11,849 nt of DNA from Pseudomonadota bacterium (GCA_023411405.1 JAEYOU010000414.1:1-11849); one strand, 5' to 3'. Numbered from the stretch's first letter, positions 1 through 6,497 are shown. Numbers and translations: made by a program. The notes: generated from the sequence alone by a model not told the origin.

Positions 1-635
1 CCCCCCGCGACCCGCGCCAGGCCGGCGCCCACCGGCGGGACCGCCTGCCCGCGGAAGACGGCGAGGAGGACGGCCGCCGCCACCACCGCGTGGAGCGCGC
101 TCACGCCGAGCGGGGAGAAGCTCCGGCTCGCGCGACGCACTGTGAACAGGCAGCCCGCGCCCGCGAACGCGCTGCCGGCGCCGAGCGCCGCGGTCAGGAG
201 GGGCGCGCGGTCCGGCGGCCCCATGACGAGGAACAGGCCGAACAGCGAGAGCGGCGCCGCGACCATCGCGCGCCGCGAGCCGCGCTCGCCCGGGATGTAC
301 GGCGCCACGAGCGCGACGACGATCGGCCCGAGGTAGTGCGTGAGCGCGGCGACCGAGACCGGCCCGGCGGTGAGCGCGGGGAAGTAGAGCGCGACCTGCG
401 CTGCGTCGAAGAGGCCGAACCCGAGGAGGGCCACGGCCGCGCCGCGATCGCGGAAGGCCGCCCGCTCGCGCCAGGCGAGGAGGGGCGCGGGCACCGCCTG
501 GATGAGCTGCACGAGGAGCGCGGACTGGACCGCGGCGAGGCCCGCCGGCCGCAGGACCCACGGCCAGAACCCCCAGGCGACGAACGGGACCGCGACGAGC
601 GCTGCGGCGAGGGCGGATCTGCGGTCGCGAAGCAC
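1..635 (-). CDS. DMT/EamA-family membrane transporter, N-terminal part (C-terminus beyond window)
   Basis: Reading leftward, a frame stays open from a GTG at 633-635 to the window edge, giving about 211 residues without a stop. The product is a chain of hydrophobic helices separated by short Arg-rich loops, for example LVAVPFVAWGFWPWVL near the N-terminus and ALTHYLGPIVVALVAPYIPG near residue 100. This resembles the drug/metabolite transporter superfamily (EamA/RhtA type), whose members usually have ten helices in 280-300 residues and export amino acids or other small metabolites. The substrate cannot be told. An in-frame TAG at 645-647 rules out an earlier start, and no ATG lies near, so GTG is the first possible start. 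No Shine-Dalgarno sequence is visible. The N-terminal two thirds are present. It could be another multi-helix exporter, but the overall pattern favours EamA. Confidence 0.72.
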   Translation of the reverse strand, partial: MLRDRRSALAAALVAVPFVAWGFWPWVLRPAGLAAVQSALLVQLIQAVPAPLLAWRERAAFRDRGAAVALLGFGLFDAAQVALYFPALTAGPVSVAALTHYLGPIVVALVAPYIPGERGSRRAMVAAPLSLFGLFLVMGPPDRAPLLTAALGAGSAFAGAGCLFTVRRASRSFSPLGVSALHAVVAAAVLLAVFRGQAVPPVGAGLARVAG

Positions 636-641
636 CGGCCG

Positions 642-647
642 GGTCTA
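642..647 (-). promoter_or_regulatory. Possible -10 element of a leaderless transporter transcript
   Basis: On the minus strand TAGACC lies exactly six bases before the GTG start, the spacing expected when transcription begins at or next to the start codon. It has the TA of a -10 element but not the final T, and no -35 box is recognisable. It is listed because the same placement recurs at other starts in this window that lack a Shine-Dalgarno sequence. Confidence 0.25.
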
Positions 648-817
648 GCACCCGCCCCGGCGCCGCGCCTGCTGCGGGTTGTCCCGTGGGGCGCGCGCGA
701 CCTCTGGTAGGAGGGCTTCCCACCTGCTCGCCCGGGAAGAAGCCGGCCTCTCGCCGGGTTCTTGGGGCCGGGCTCGACCGGCCACACCTCGCGCCGCGGG
801 GTCGCACGGCGAGTCCG

Positions 818-826
818 TGCTAATCT
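818..826 (+). promoter_or_regulatory. Possible extended -10 upstream of the OmpA-family gene
   Basis: TGC followed by TAATCT resembles an extended -10 (TGn plus TAnnnT) and would give a leader of about 50 bases before the ATG at 883. No convincing -35 box lies 16-18 bases upstream. The rest of the 636-882 spacer shows only GC-rich sequence, with no gene and no strong hairpin. This is weak evidence. Confidence 0.28.
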
Positions 827-861
827 CGCGCCTCCCAGGCGCCCGGTCGGCCCCTGCCGCC

Positions 862-879
862 GGAGATCACCGGAGATCG
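862..879 (+). promoter_or_regulatory. Tandem Shine-Dalgarno region of the OmpA-family gene
   Basis: The octamer CGGAGATC occurs twice in succession (861-868 and 871-878), so two GGAG motifs precede the start. The second GGAG (872-875) is seven bases from the ATG at 883, ideal ribosome-binding spacing, and this settles the start against the longer open frame that begins at 679. Confidence 0.6.
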
Positions 880-882
880 AAC

Positions 883-1521
883 ATGACGCGGAAGACGTCC
901 GTCCAGCTCGTCGCCCTCACCCTGATCGCCAGCCTCACCGCGTGCCAGACGGCCGGCAAGCGGACCGCCATCGGCGCGGGCGCCGGCGCGCTGGTCGGCG
1001 CGGGCGCGGGCGCCCTCATCGGCGGGAAGAAGAACCGCGGGACGGGCGCCCTCGTCGGCGCCGGCGTCGGCGCGCTCGCCGGCGGCTCGGTGGGCCTCTA
1101 CCTCGACAAGCAGGCGAAGGAGCTCGAGCAGACCCGGCTCGCCGAGGTGAAGCGGACCGAGAACGGGCTCCTCGTGCAGCTCGCGAGCGACATCCTGTTC
1201 GAGTCCGGCTCGTCGGCGCTCCAGCCCTCGTCGGTCGACGACCTCCAGAAGATCGGCGACATCCTCGCGAAGTACTCGGACGATCGGATCAAGATCTACG
1301 GCCACACCGACGGCGTCGGCGGGAAGGCCTACAACGAAGAGCTCTCGCTGCGCCGCGCCGACGCGGTGAAGCGCGTGCTCGTCGGCCGCGGCGTGCAGGA
1401 GAAGCAGATCACCGCGCTCGGCATGGGCGAGGCGCAGCCGGTCGCGACAAACGCCACGCCGGCCGGGCGGAAGAAGAACCGGCGGGTGGAGATGCACATC
1501 GACGTGCCGAACGCGAGTTGA
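883..1521 (+). CDS. OmpA-family outer-membrane lipoprotein with glycine zipper (YiaD-like)
   Basis: This is a 212-residue envelope protein. Residues 1-21 form a lipoprotein signal: Arg/Lys at 3-4, a hydrophobic stretch, then the lipobox LTAC with Cys21 as the lipidation site. Residues 30-70 are a glycine zipper made of two similar blocks, GALVGAGAGALIGG (35-48) and GALVGAGVGALAGG (55-68), which probably inserts in or packs against a membrane. From about residue 98 to the end lies an OmpA C-terminal peptidoglycan-binding domain, with GHTDGVGG (D143) and the NxxLSxxRA signature (N151, L154, S155, R158), and the late NRRVE motif at 199-203. D143 and R158 match the pair that binds diaminopimelate in this family. 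The likely role is tethering the outer membrane to the cell wall. It stands alone, convergent with plsY, 45 bases stop to stop. The ATG is chosen because it gives the lipoprotein signal and a good ribosome-binding site. Confidence 0.92.
   Translation: MTRKTSVQLVALTLIASLTACQTAGKRTAIGAGAGALVGAGAGALIGGKKNRGTGALVGAGVGALAGGSVGLYLDKQAKELEQTRLAEVKRTENGLLVQLASDILFESGSSALQPSSVDDLQKIGDILAKYSDDRIKIYGHTDGVGGKAYNEELSLRRADAVKRVLVGRGVQEKQITALGMGEAQPVATNATPAGRKKNRRVEMHIDVPNAS
985..1086 (+). repeat. Internal glycine-zipper duplication in the OmpA-family gene
   Basis: Two 42-base segments (985-1026 and 1045-1086) encode 14-residue blocks that differ at only two positions (A/V and I/A). A Lys/Asn/Arg-rich linker, KKNRGT, separates them. 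The DNA copies differ at several synonymous sites, so this is an old protein-level repeat rather than a recent duplication. Two helices joined by a charged turn would form a membrane-inserting hairpin. Confidence 0.7.
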
Positions 1522-1566
1522 TGCGGTCCCGAGTCCGGCTTCTCCTGGGGCACGGGCACGGGGTGA

Positions 1567-2178
1567 TCACACCCGCATCCGCTTCTCCTCGCCGCGCACG
1601 AGCCGCCGGAGGTTGTCGCGGTGGCGCCACACGATGAGGAGCGCGATGACGAGCCCGGCCCACGGGATCGGGCTCTCCGGCCCGCGGAGCAGGAAGGCGC
1701 CGGCGCAGGCCACGGCCGTGCCGGACAGGGAGCCGAGCGACGAGATGCGCGTGAGGCCGTAGAGCGCCGCGTAGGCGAGGACGCCGGCGAAGGCAGCCCA
1801 GGGCGCGAGCACCACGAAGATTCCGAGCCCGGGCGCGACGCCCTTGCCGCCCTTGAAGCGGAGCCAGACCGGGAAGAGGTGGCCGGCGAACGCGGTCACC
1901 GCCACCGCGGTGACCCAGCGCTGGGCCGCGGGCTCGCCCTTGAGGACCCGCTGCGCCAACAGGATCGGCAGGACCGCCTTGAGCACGTCGAGCACGAGCA
2001 CGACGAGGCCGAGCGCGCGCCCGCCCGCGCGCGCGACGTTCGTCGCCCCGATGTTCCCCGATCCCACCGTGCGCACGTCCACCCCGGCGACGAGCCGCCC
2101 GAGGAGGAAGCCGTAGGGCACCGAGCCGCTCAGGTAGGCGAGCGCCACCAGCAGGATCCCCAGCGCGGTGTCGCTCAT
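1567..2178 (-). CDS. plsY: Acyl-phosphate:glycerol-3-phosphate acyltransferase PlsY
   Basis: PlsY transfers a fatty acyl chain from acyl-phosphate to glycerol-3-phosphate, making lysophosphatidic acid at the start of phospholipid synthesis. It works in the inner membrane with PlsX. The 203-residue product has the usual length and the family motifs: GSxNxGATN, here G39-S40-G41-N42-I43-G44-A45-T46-N47; then GHLFPVWLRFKGGKG (99-113), with the Lys/Gly-rich phosphate-binding segment; and a C-terminal RHRDNLRRLVRGEE. Several hydrophobic helices surround these. One small difference is GVAPGLG (113-119), where many homologues have GVAT. The ATG at 2176-2178 follows GGGAGGGG on the minus strand. The gene is 91 bases downstream of the DUF2752 gene on the same strand, with a perfect palindrome between them, so cotranscription is possible but unproven. 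Confidence 0.95.
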   Translation of the reverse strand: MSDTALGILLVALAYLSGSVPYGFLLGRLVAGVDVRTVGSGNIGATNVARAGGRALGLVVLVLDVLKAVLPILLAQRVLKGEPAAQRWVTAVAVTAFAGHLFPVWLRFKGGKGVAPGLGIFVVLAPWAAFAGVLAYAALYGLTRISSLGSLSGTAVACAGAFLLRGPESPIPWAGLVIALLIVWRHRDNLRRLVRGEEKRMRV

Positions 2179-2204
2179 CGCCCCTCCCTGTGACCGAGCC
2201 CCCC

Positions 2205-2252
2205 TTCGACTCCGCGGACCGCCTGCGGCGGTCCGCTACGTCCAGGGGGAAC
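2205..2252. repeat. Perfect palindrome inside a probable dispersed intergenic repeat
   Basis: A perfect ten-base inverted repeat (2214-2223 with 2227-2236) has a three-base TGC loop. It is flanked on the left by CCCTTCGACTCC and on the right by CTACGTCCAGGGGGAACGG. From memory, intergenic repeats built as CTTCGACTC-stem-CTACG-CAGGG-GAACGG are common in high-GC proteobacterial genomes; this could not be checked. Neither side has a run of T, so it is not a standard intrinsic terminator. It lies between the DUF2752 gene and plsY, where it could stabilise or partly terminate the transcript. Confidence 0.6.
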
Positions 2253-2269
2253 GGCCGCCCTCGGTCCGG

Positions 2270-2716
2270 TCATGGCCCGTACCCGTGGAAGATGAGCCAC
2301 GCCCAGTTGAGCGCCAGCGCCGCCGTCCCGGCGATCGCCCCGCGGCGCAGGGCGCGCGGCGAGACGGCGGGCAGCGGCCGTCCGATCGCCACCCGGGCCA
2401 GATCGGCGAACCCGAACGCCCACGCGCCCGCCGCGAGCGCCGCGCCGGCGGGGCTCCACCGGATCGCGGCGGCGAGCTCGCCGTGCGCCAGGGAGACGAA
2501 GGCGCGGGTCATCCCGCAGGTCGCGCACGGGTGATCGGTCAGGGCGAGGAACGGACACGGAAAGTGAAACAGCTCGAGGACCGGGACGAACCGGGCGACG
2601 AGGAAGGAGCCGACCGCGAGCACCGCGTACACCTCGAGCAGGCCGAAGCGCGGCGACCGCCCGGCCCGCGGCGCCGGCGCGAGCTGGGTCTCGAGGATGG
2701 CGTCCGGGGCGCGCAT
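2270..2716 (-). CDS. DUF2752-family small membrane protein
   Basis: The 148-residue product has a hydrophobic segment near residues 27-50 and the hallmark of DUF2752 soon after: CPFLALTDHPCATCGMTRAF, then SLAHGELAAAIRWSP. The Cys-x2-Cys-Gly-Met-Thr-Arg core is the family signature. More hydrophobic segments follow, near residues 88-106 and 125-145. The family's function is not established; the clustered cysteines suggest metal binding or redox activity, but that is inference. The ATG lies four bases after the stop of the Yip1-like gene with no clear ribosome-binding site, so it is probably translated by coupling. The two proteins likely act in the same membrane process. Family assignment is confident, function unknown. 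Confidence 0.85.
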   Translation of the reverse strand: MRAPDAILETQLAPAPRAGRSPRFGLLEVYAVLAVGSFLVARFVPVLELFHFPCPFLALTDHPCATCGMTRAFVSLAHGELAAAIRWSPAGAALAAGAWAFGFADLARVAIGRPLPAVSPRALRRGAIAGTAALALNWAWLIFHGYGP

Positions 2717-2720
2717 CGGC

Positions 2721-3638
2721 TCAGAGGTCGGTGACGCCGCCCGCGCCCCCGGCGCCCTGCGAGACCGCGGCCGCGATCATCGTCACGGTCGAGGCCGAGA
2801 GGCAGCAGCAGCAGAGGAACATGGGCGCGAGGACCGCCGTCGCCGACTTCCAGAGCTGCGTGCGGTGGACGGCGGCGAGGCCGGCGATCACCACCACGAT
2901 CTGCCAGACCCACGCGACGAGCCCGCCGCACTGCGGCACCGCGTTGATGAGGTACAGCCCGTGCGAGAACGCGACGACCGTGAGGGTCGCGGAGAAGCCG
3001 CGGCGCGCGCCCTGGAACACGAGGAGCAGGACGTGGACGACGCCCGTGAGGACGAACATCCACACGAGCGCCCAGATCGGCGCGAGGATCGCCTGGCCGG
3101 CGGCGAACGTCCCGTCCGCCACCCGGTCGAAGTACCACTCCAGCCACCGGGCGGCCTCCGGGGGGAGCCCCGCCCCGGACAGCTGGTCGCGCGCCTGGGC
3201 GAGCTGGGCGCGGCTCGAGAGCGTGTTGAGGAGCCCGCCGACCGCGCCGCCCACCCAGGCGGCCAGCACGCCGAAGAGGATCGCCGTGCGCGCCTGGTCG
3301 ATCCGCACCCGCGCGAAGAACTTCTGCGGCTCGGTGGCGACGAGCTTCCAGGTCTCGAAGAACGATCGGAAGAAGCCGCGGGTGCGCCGCTCCGCGAAGG
3401 GAGACGGGAGGTCCGGTTGCTCCGCGGGCGGCGTGGAGGGCGGGGGCGGCGCCCACCCGCCGCCGGGGGGAGGGGGAGGCGGGAGCCCATCCGCGGCGGC
3501 GGCGGGCGGCGCCGCGGGCGGTGGCTGAGGCTGGCCGGGATCGGCGAGGAGGAGCTCCGAGCCGCAGTGCGGACAGGTCTGGCGGCCGAACCGTTCGGTG
3601 GTGAAGGTGCCCTGGCAGCGGGCGCAGCGCGCGAGCAT
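2721..3638 (-). CDS. Zinc-ribbon protein with Pro-rich linker and Yip1-like membrane domain
   Basis: This 305-residue protein has three parts. Residues 1-26 form a small zinc ribbon (C5-x2-C8 and C22-x2-C25), like the MJ0042-type fingers common in myxobacterial proteins. Residues 34-75 are a low-complexity Pro/Ala/Gly linker. Residues 85-300 form a membrane domain with about five hydrophobic segments, starting with FFRSFFETWKLVATEPQKFF, an arrangement typical of bacterial Yip1-family proteins. Near the end the helix contains four adjacent cysteines (276-279). The function of bacterial Yip1 proteins is unknown. The start lacks a Shine-Dalgarno sequence, but a -10-like TAAGCT lies six bases upstream, suggesting a leaderless message separate from the nuo genes, whose last stop is 86 bases away. 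It heads a pair with the DUF2752 gene. The Yip1 assignment comes from layout and motif style, not from a search. Confidence 0.75.
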   Translation of the reverse strand: MLARCARCQGTFTTERFGRQTCPHCGSELLLADPGQPQPPPAAPPAAAADGLPPPPPPGGGWAPPPPSTPPAEQPDLPSPFAERRTRGFFRSFFETWKLVATEPQKFFARVRIDQARTAILFGVLAAWVGGAVGGLLNTLSSRAQLAQARDQLSGAGLPPEAARWLEWYFDRVADGTFAAGQAILAPIWALVWMFVLTGVVHVLLLVFQGARRGFSATLTVVAFSHGLYLINAVPQCGGLVAWVWQIVVVIAGLAAVHRTQLWKSATAVLAPMFLCCCCLSASTVTMIAAAVSQGAGGAGGVTDL

Positions 3639-3644
3639 GGGGAG

Positions 3645-3650
3645 AGCTTA
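3645..3650 (-). promoter_or_regulatory. Likely -10 element for a leaderless Yip1-like transcript
   Basis: On the minus strand TAAGCT sits exactly six bases before the ATG, so transcription should start at about the A of that codon. The bases between (CTCCCC) contain no ribosome-binding site, which fits. No -35 box is recognisable. Confidence 0.4.
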
Positions 3651-3686
3651 CCGCAAACCAGCGGCCGCCGGTGCGCCCGGCCCGAG

Positions 3687-3716
3687 CCGCTCGTCCTGAG
3701 CCCGTAGGACGAGCGG
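3687..3716. repeat. Perfect 11-bp inverted repeat downstream of nuoK
   Basis: CCGCTCGTCCT (3687-3697) and AGGACGAGCGG (3706-3716) form a perfect 11-base stem with an eight-base loop, GAGCCCGT. The core CGTCCTGAGCCCGT...AGGACGAnCGG matches a dispersed intergenic repeat I recall from high-GC genomes, unchecked here. It begins eight bases after the nuoK stop and could end or protect the nuo transcript. No T run follows on either strand, so factor-independent termination is doubtful. Confidence 0.6.
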
Positions 3717-3724
3717 TGACGCGG

Positions 3725-4036
3725 CTACTCGCGGGCCGACTCGCGCAGCGCGCGGACCTCGTCGACGTGCACGCCGCCGCGCGTCCGGTAGATCGCGAGG
3801 ACGATGGCGAGGCCGACCGCCGCCTCGGCGGCGGCCACCGCGATGACGAAGAAGGCGATGGCGTGGCCCTCCACGCCGTTCCGCTGGCGCGCGAAGGCGA
3901 GGAAGGTGAGGTTCGCGGCGTTGAGCATCAGCTCCACGCACATCATGACGATGAGCGCGTTCCGCTTCATGAGCACGCCGACCAGGCCCATGGCGAAGAG
4001 GAGCGCGGCGAGGAGCAGGTAGGGCTCGATGGACAT
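3725..4036 (-). CDS. nuoK: NADH-quinone oxidoreductase subunit K
   Basis: NuoK is a small antiporter-like subunit in the proton-pumping membrane arm of complex I. The 103-residue product has the usual length and three transmembrane helices. It keeps the two buried glutamates needed for proton transfer: E35 in CVELMLNAANL and E71 in AAAEAAVGLAI, matching E36 and E72 of E. coli. The start is two bases after the nuoJ stop, so the genes are surely cotranscribed; AAGGAG inside the end of nuoJ lies 11 bases before the ATG. nuoL, nuoM and nuoN would normally follow, but here the strand continues with a palindrome and an unrelated Yip1-like gene. Confidence 0.96.
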   Translation of the reverse strand: MSIEPYLLLAALLFAMGLVGVLMKRNALIVMMCVELMLNAANLTFLAFARQRNGVEGHAIAFFVIAVAAAEAAVGLAIVLAIYRTRGGVHVDEVRALRESARE

Positions 4037-4038
4037 GG

Positions 4039-4560
4039 TCAGATCCGCTCCTTCGCGACGACCACCGCCCCGACGATCGCGGCGAGGAGGAGGAGGCTCG
4101 TCGCCTCGAACGGGAGCAGGTACTGCGTGAAGAGGACCCGGCCCACGGCCTTCACCGTCCCGAAGCCCGCGTCGAGCGTCGCCGGCGCGAGCGCCTGCGG
4201 CGTCCGGGCCTTCACGTCCATGATCGCCCAGGCGATCACCGCGGTGAGCCCGAGCGCCCCGGCCACGCCCAGGAGCTGGACGGAGCGGTAGCGCTCCTTG
4301 AGCATGTGCTCGTCGCCGAGCGAGATGAGCATGATGACGAACAGGAACAGCACCATCACCGCGCCCGCGTACACCAGGATCTGCATGAAGGCGATGAGGT
4401 GCGCGACGAGCAGCACGTAGATCCCGGCCAGGAAGAAGAAGGCCGCGACCAGGTTCAGGGCGGCGTAGACCGGGCTCCGGGAGACGAGCACCCCGGCCGC
4501 GGCGAAGAGCAGCGGGGCGGCGAGGACGGCGAAGGTGACCTGCTCGGCGGTGGCGGTCAT
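4039..4560 (-). CDS. nuoJ: NADH-quinone oxidoreductase subunit J
   Basis: NuoJ is a five-helix membrane subunit of complex I whose third helix takes part in coupling quinone reduction to proton pumping. The 173-residue product shows the diagnostic stretch ILVYAGAVMVLFLFVIMLIS (61-80), preceded by SPVYAALNLVAAFFFLAGIYVLL-type helices and ended by a long hydrophobic helix near 155-170. I chose the ATG at 4558-4560 rather than the upstream open frame because homology begins just inside it and the upstream frame overlaps nuoF. A GGAG-like site lies about ten bases before it. It starts 20 bases after the nuoF stop. In the standard order nuoG, nuoH and nuoI would sit between F and J; they are absent here with no remnant. 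Confidence 0.96.
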   Translation of the reverse strand: MTATAEQVTFAVLAAPLLFAAAGVLVSRSPVYAALNLVAAFFFLAGIYVLLVAHLIAFMQILVYAGAVMVLFLFVIMLISLGDEHMLKERYRSVQLLGVAGALGLTAVIAWAIMDVKARTPQALAPATLDAGFGTVKAVGRVLFTQYLLPFEATSLLLLAAIVGAVVVAKERI

Positions 4561-4580
4561 CGGCGTGCGCTCTCCGGTGC

Positions 4581-5903
4581 TCAGTACACGACGTCCCCGA
4601 CCCGCGCCTCGCGCGAGGTCTGGTCGAGGCCCCAGGCGTGCGCGCCGAACGGGCAGCGGCGCTCCTCGGCGTGGCGCAGGAACTCGTCGCGGAACTTCTT
4701 CACGAAGGACTGGACCGGCATCGCCGCGGCGTCGCCGAGGGCGCAGATCGTCTGCCCCATGATGTTGCCGGCGACCTGGTCGAGCTTCGCCACGTCGGCC
4801 GCGGTGCCGTGCCCGTCCTCGAGCTTCTCGAGGATGCCCTCCAGCCACGGCGTGCCCTCACGGCAGGGGGTGCACTGGCCGCAGCTCTCCTCGGCGTAAA
4901 ACCTGGAGATGCGCCAGAGCGCCCGGACCATGCAGGCGGACTCGTCGAACACGATGATCCCGCCGGAGCCGGCCATCGTGCCCGCGGCCTTGAGCGCGTC
5001 GAACTCGAGCGAGACGTCGATCTCGTGCCCGGCGAGCACCGGCGCGGACGAGCCGCCGGGGATGACCGCCTTCACCGCCCGGCCGCCCGGGATCCCGCCG
5101 CAGTCCTCGTAGAGGAGCGACTTGAGATTCTGGTGCACGGGCTTCTCGTAGACGCCGGGCCGGTTGACGTGGCCGGAGACGCAGAACAGCCGCAGCCCGC
5201 CGGACTTGCCGGTGCCGAGCGCGGCGAAGGCCTCGCCGCCGTGCTCCACGATCCACGGGACGTTGGCGAGCGTCTCGACGTTGTTGATGATGGTCGGCTT
5301 GCCCCAGAGGCCCACCACCGCCGGGAAGGGCGGCTTGAGGCGCGGGTACCCCTTCTTGCCCTCGAGCGACTCGAGCAGCGCCGACTCCTCGCCGCAGATG
5401 TACGCGCCCGCGCCGCGGTGGACGAAGACGTCCAGCGCGAAGTCCTTCTTGCCGAGCAGCCGCGGGCCGAGGATGCCGGCCGCGCGGGCCTCCTCGATCG
5501 CCTGCTCGAGGGCGCGCGCCTGCTTCGCGAACTCGCCGCGGATGTAGATGTACGCGAGGTGGATGTCGTTCGCCCAGCAGGTGATGGCGATCCCCTCGAG
5601 GAGCTGGTGGGGATCGTGCTCGATGATGTACCGATCCTTGAACGTCCCCGGCTCGGACTCGTCGGCGTTCACCGCCAGGTACCTGGGCCGGACGTCCTTC
5701 GGCAGGAACGACCACTTGAGCCCGGTGGCGAACCCGGCGCCGCCACGGCCGCGGAGGTTCGAGCGCTTCACCTCGTCCACGATCGCCGCCTGCTCCATCC
5801 CGAGCGCCTTGTCGAGCGCGCGGTAGCCGCCGTCCTTCCGGTACGACGCGAGCGACGCCGAGTCCGGCTTGCCCCAGCGGGCGGTGAGGATTCGATCCGT
5901 CAT
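4581..5903 (-). CDS. nuoF: NADH-quinone oxidoreductase subunit F (NADH- and FMN-binding)
   Basis: NuoF takes electrons from NADH onto FMN and passes them to the 4Fe-4S cluster N3 at the tip of complex I. The 440-residue product has the Gly-rich flavin/nucleotide motif RGRGGAGFATG (51-61; most homologues have Pro at 59), the conserved YLAVNADESEPGTFKDR (75-91), GAGAYICGEESALLESLEG (164-182) and INNVETLANVP (206-216). The N3 ligands are present as C341, C344 and C347 in SCGQCTPCREGT, plus C387 in TICALGD. Length is normal for the family. The ATG overlaps the nuoE stop as ATGA and has GGGAGG just upstream, so translation of the two is coupled. Without nuoG nearby one could think of a hydrogenase diaphorase, but the nuoJ-nuoK neighbours favour complex I. 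Confidence 0.97.
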   Translation of the reverse strand: MTDRILTARWGKPDSASLASYRKDGGYRALDKALGMEQAAIVDEVKRSNLRGRGGAGFATGLKWSFLPKDVRPRYLAVNADESEPGTFKDRYIIEHDPHQLLEGIAITCWANDIHLAYIYIRGEFAKQARALEQAIEEARAAGILGPRLLGKKDFALDVFVHRGAGAYICGEESALLESLEGKKGYPRLKPPFPAVVGLWGKPTIINNVETLANVPWIVEHGGEAFAALGTGKSGGLRLFCVSGHVNRPGVYEKPVHQNLKSLLYEDCGGIPGGRAVKAVIPGGSSAPVLAGHEIDVSLEFDALKAAGTMAGSGGIIVFDESACMVRALWRISRFYAEESCGQCTPCREGTPWLEGILEKLEDGHGTAADVAKLDQVAGNIMGQTICALGDAAAMPVQSFVKKFRDEFLRHAEERRCPFGAHAWGLDQTSREARVGDVVY

Positions 5904-6412
5904 GGGAGCCTCCCCAGGATCTCGTCCACCTTCTCGATCGTCAGCCGCTCGTGCATCTCCTCGTCCACGAGCATCGCCGGCGCGGTGCCGCAGGAGCCCA
6001 GGCACTCCACCTCACGCAGCGTGAACCGTCCGTCGGCCGTGGTCTCGCCGGGCTTCACGCCCAGCTTCTTCTGCAGGTGCGACCAGATCTTCTCCGCGCC
6101 CGTGAGGCAGCACGAGACGTTGGTGCACATCTCGACGACGTGACGGCCCACCGGCTTCGTGTGGAACATCACGTAGAAGGTGGCGACCTCGTCGACGCGC
6201 GCCCGCGAGACCCCGAGGCGCGACGCGACGAGCCCCTGGACGTCCGCGGTGAGCGGCCCGAACAGCTCCTGCGCGGCGCGGAGGACCGGGATGAGGGCGG
6301 CCGCCTTCCGGTCCGCCGGGTAACGCTTCACGATCACCTCGACCTCGCGATCGAAGTGCTCGACCTTCTCGCGCGGCAGCTGCGCGGCGGCCAGGGCAGG
6401 GGGAGAGGTCAT
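5900..6412 (-). CDS. nuoE: NADH-quinone oxidoreductase subunit E (24-kDa-type 2Fe-2S subunit)
   Basis: NuoE carries the 2Fe-2S cluster N1a beside NuoF in the NADH dehydrogenase module. The 170-residue product has an N-terminal helical domain and a thioredoxin-like domain with the ligand set C96-x4-C101 (MCTNVSC) and C137-x3-C141 (ECLGSCGTAP). The preceding VDEVATFYVMFHTKPVG (73-89) is also characteristic of the family. An extra cysteine (C102) follows the second ligand. The start ATG has GGAG three bases before it, somewhat close, and is preceded by a strong promoter at 6446-6474. It is the first gene of the nuoE-F-J-K operon and is divergent from the PilZ-receiver gene. Confidence 0.97.
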   Translation of the reverse strand: MTSPPALAAAQLPREKVEHFDREVEVIVKRYPADRKAAALIPVLRAAQELFGPLTADVQGLVASRLGVSRARVDEVATFYVMFHTKPVGRHVVEMCTNVSCCLTGAEKIWSHLQKKLGVKPGETTADGRFTLREVECLGSCGTAPAMLVDEEMHERLTIEKVDEILGRLP

Positions 6413-6445
6413 AAGCTCCGGAGACGGCTGGTCAAACGGCGGGGC

Positions 6446-6474
6446 AGGCTAGTGAGCGTAGGTGCGGGTGTCAA
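6446..6474 (-). promoter_or_regulatory. Sigma70-type promoter of the nuoE-F-J-K operon
   Basis: On the minus strand a perfect TTGACA (6469-6474) is separated by 17 bases from TAGCCT (6446-6451), which has the key T, A and final T of a -10 element. Transcription would start near 6439, giving a leader of about 27 bases that includes the nuoE GGAG. Both spacing and position fit. No operator-like repeat was seen nearby. Confidence 0.7.
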
Positions 6475-6497
6475 GGACGTCGCGGCCCTTCGCCGCC

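Noticed and set aside
90..710. 206-residue plus-strand open frame
   Set aside because: Charged, repetitive translation without any domain; the minus strand encodes a clear multi-helix transporter in the same place.
679..882. Upstream extension of the OmpA-family gene
   Set aside because: The extra 68 residues hide the lipoprotein signal; the ATG at 883 has a ribosome-binding site and a proper lipobox.
1045..1086. Possible minisatellite in the OmpA-family gene
   Set aside because: Only two copies, differing at several DNA positions; it is a protein-level glycine zipper, not a DNA tandem array.
1563..1570. GTGATCAC palindrome at the plsY stop
   Set aside because: Only eight bases with no loop and no flanking T run; likely chance. 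The 45-base convergent spacer shows no convincing terminator.
4638..6143. 501-residue plus-strand open frame antisense to nuoF and nuoE
   Set aside because: Composition is Arg/Glu/Leu-rich noise typical of the opposite strand of GC-rich genes, and it overlaps two unmistakable complex I genes.
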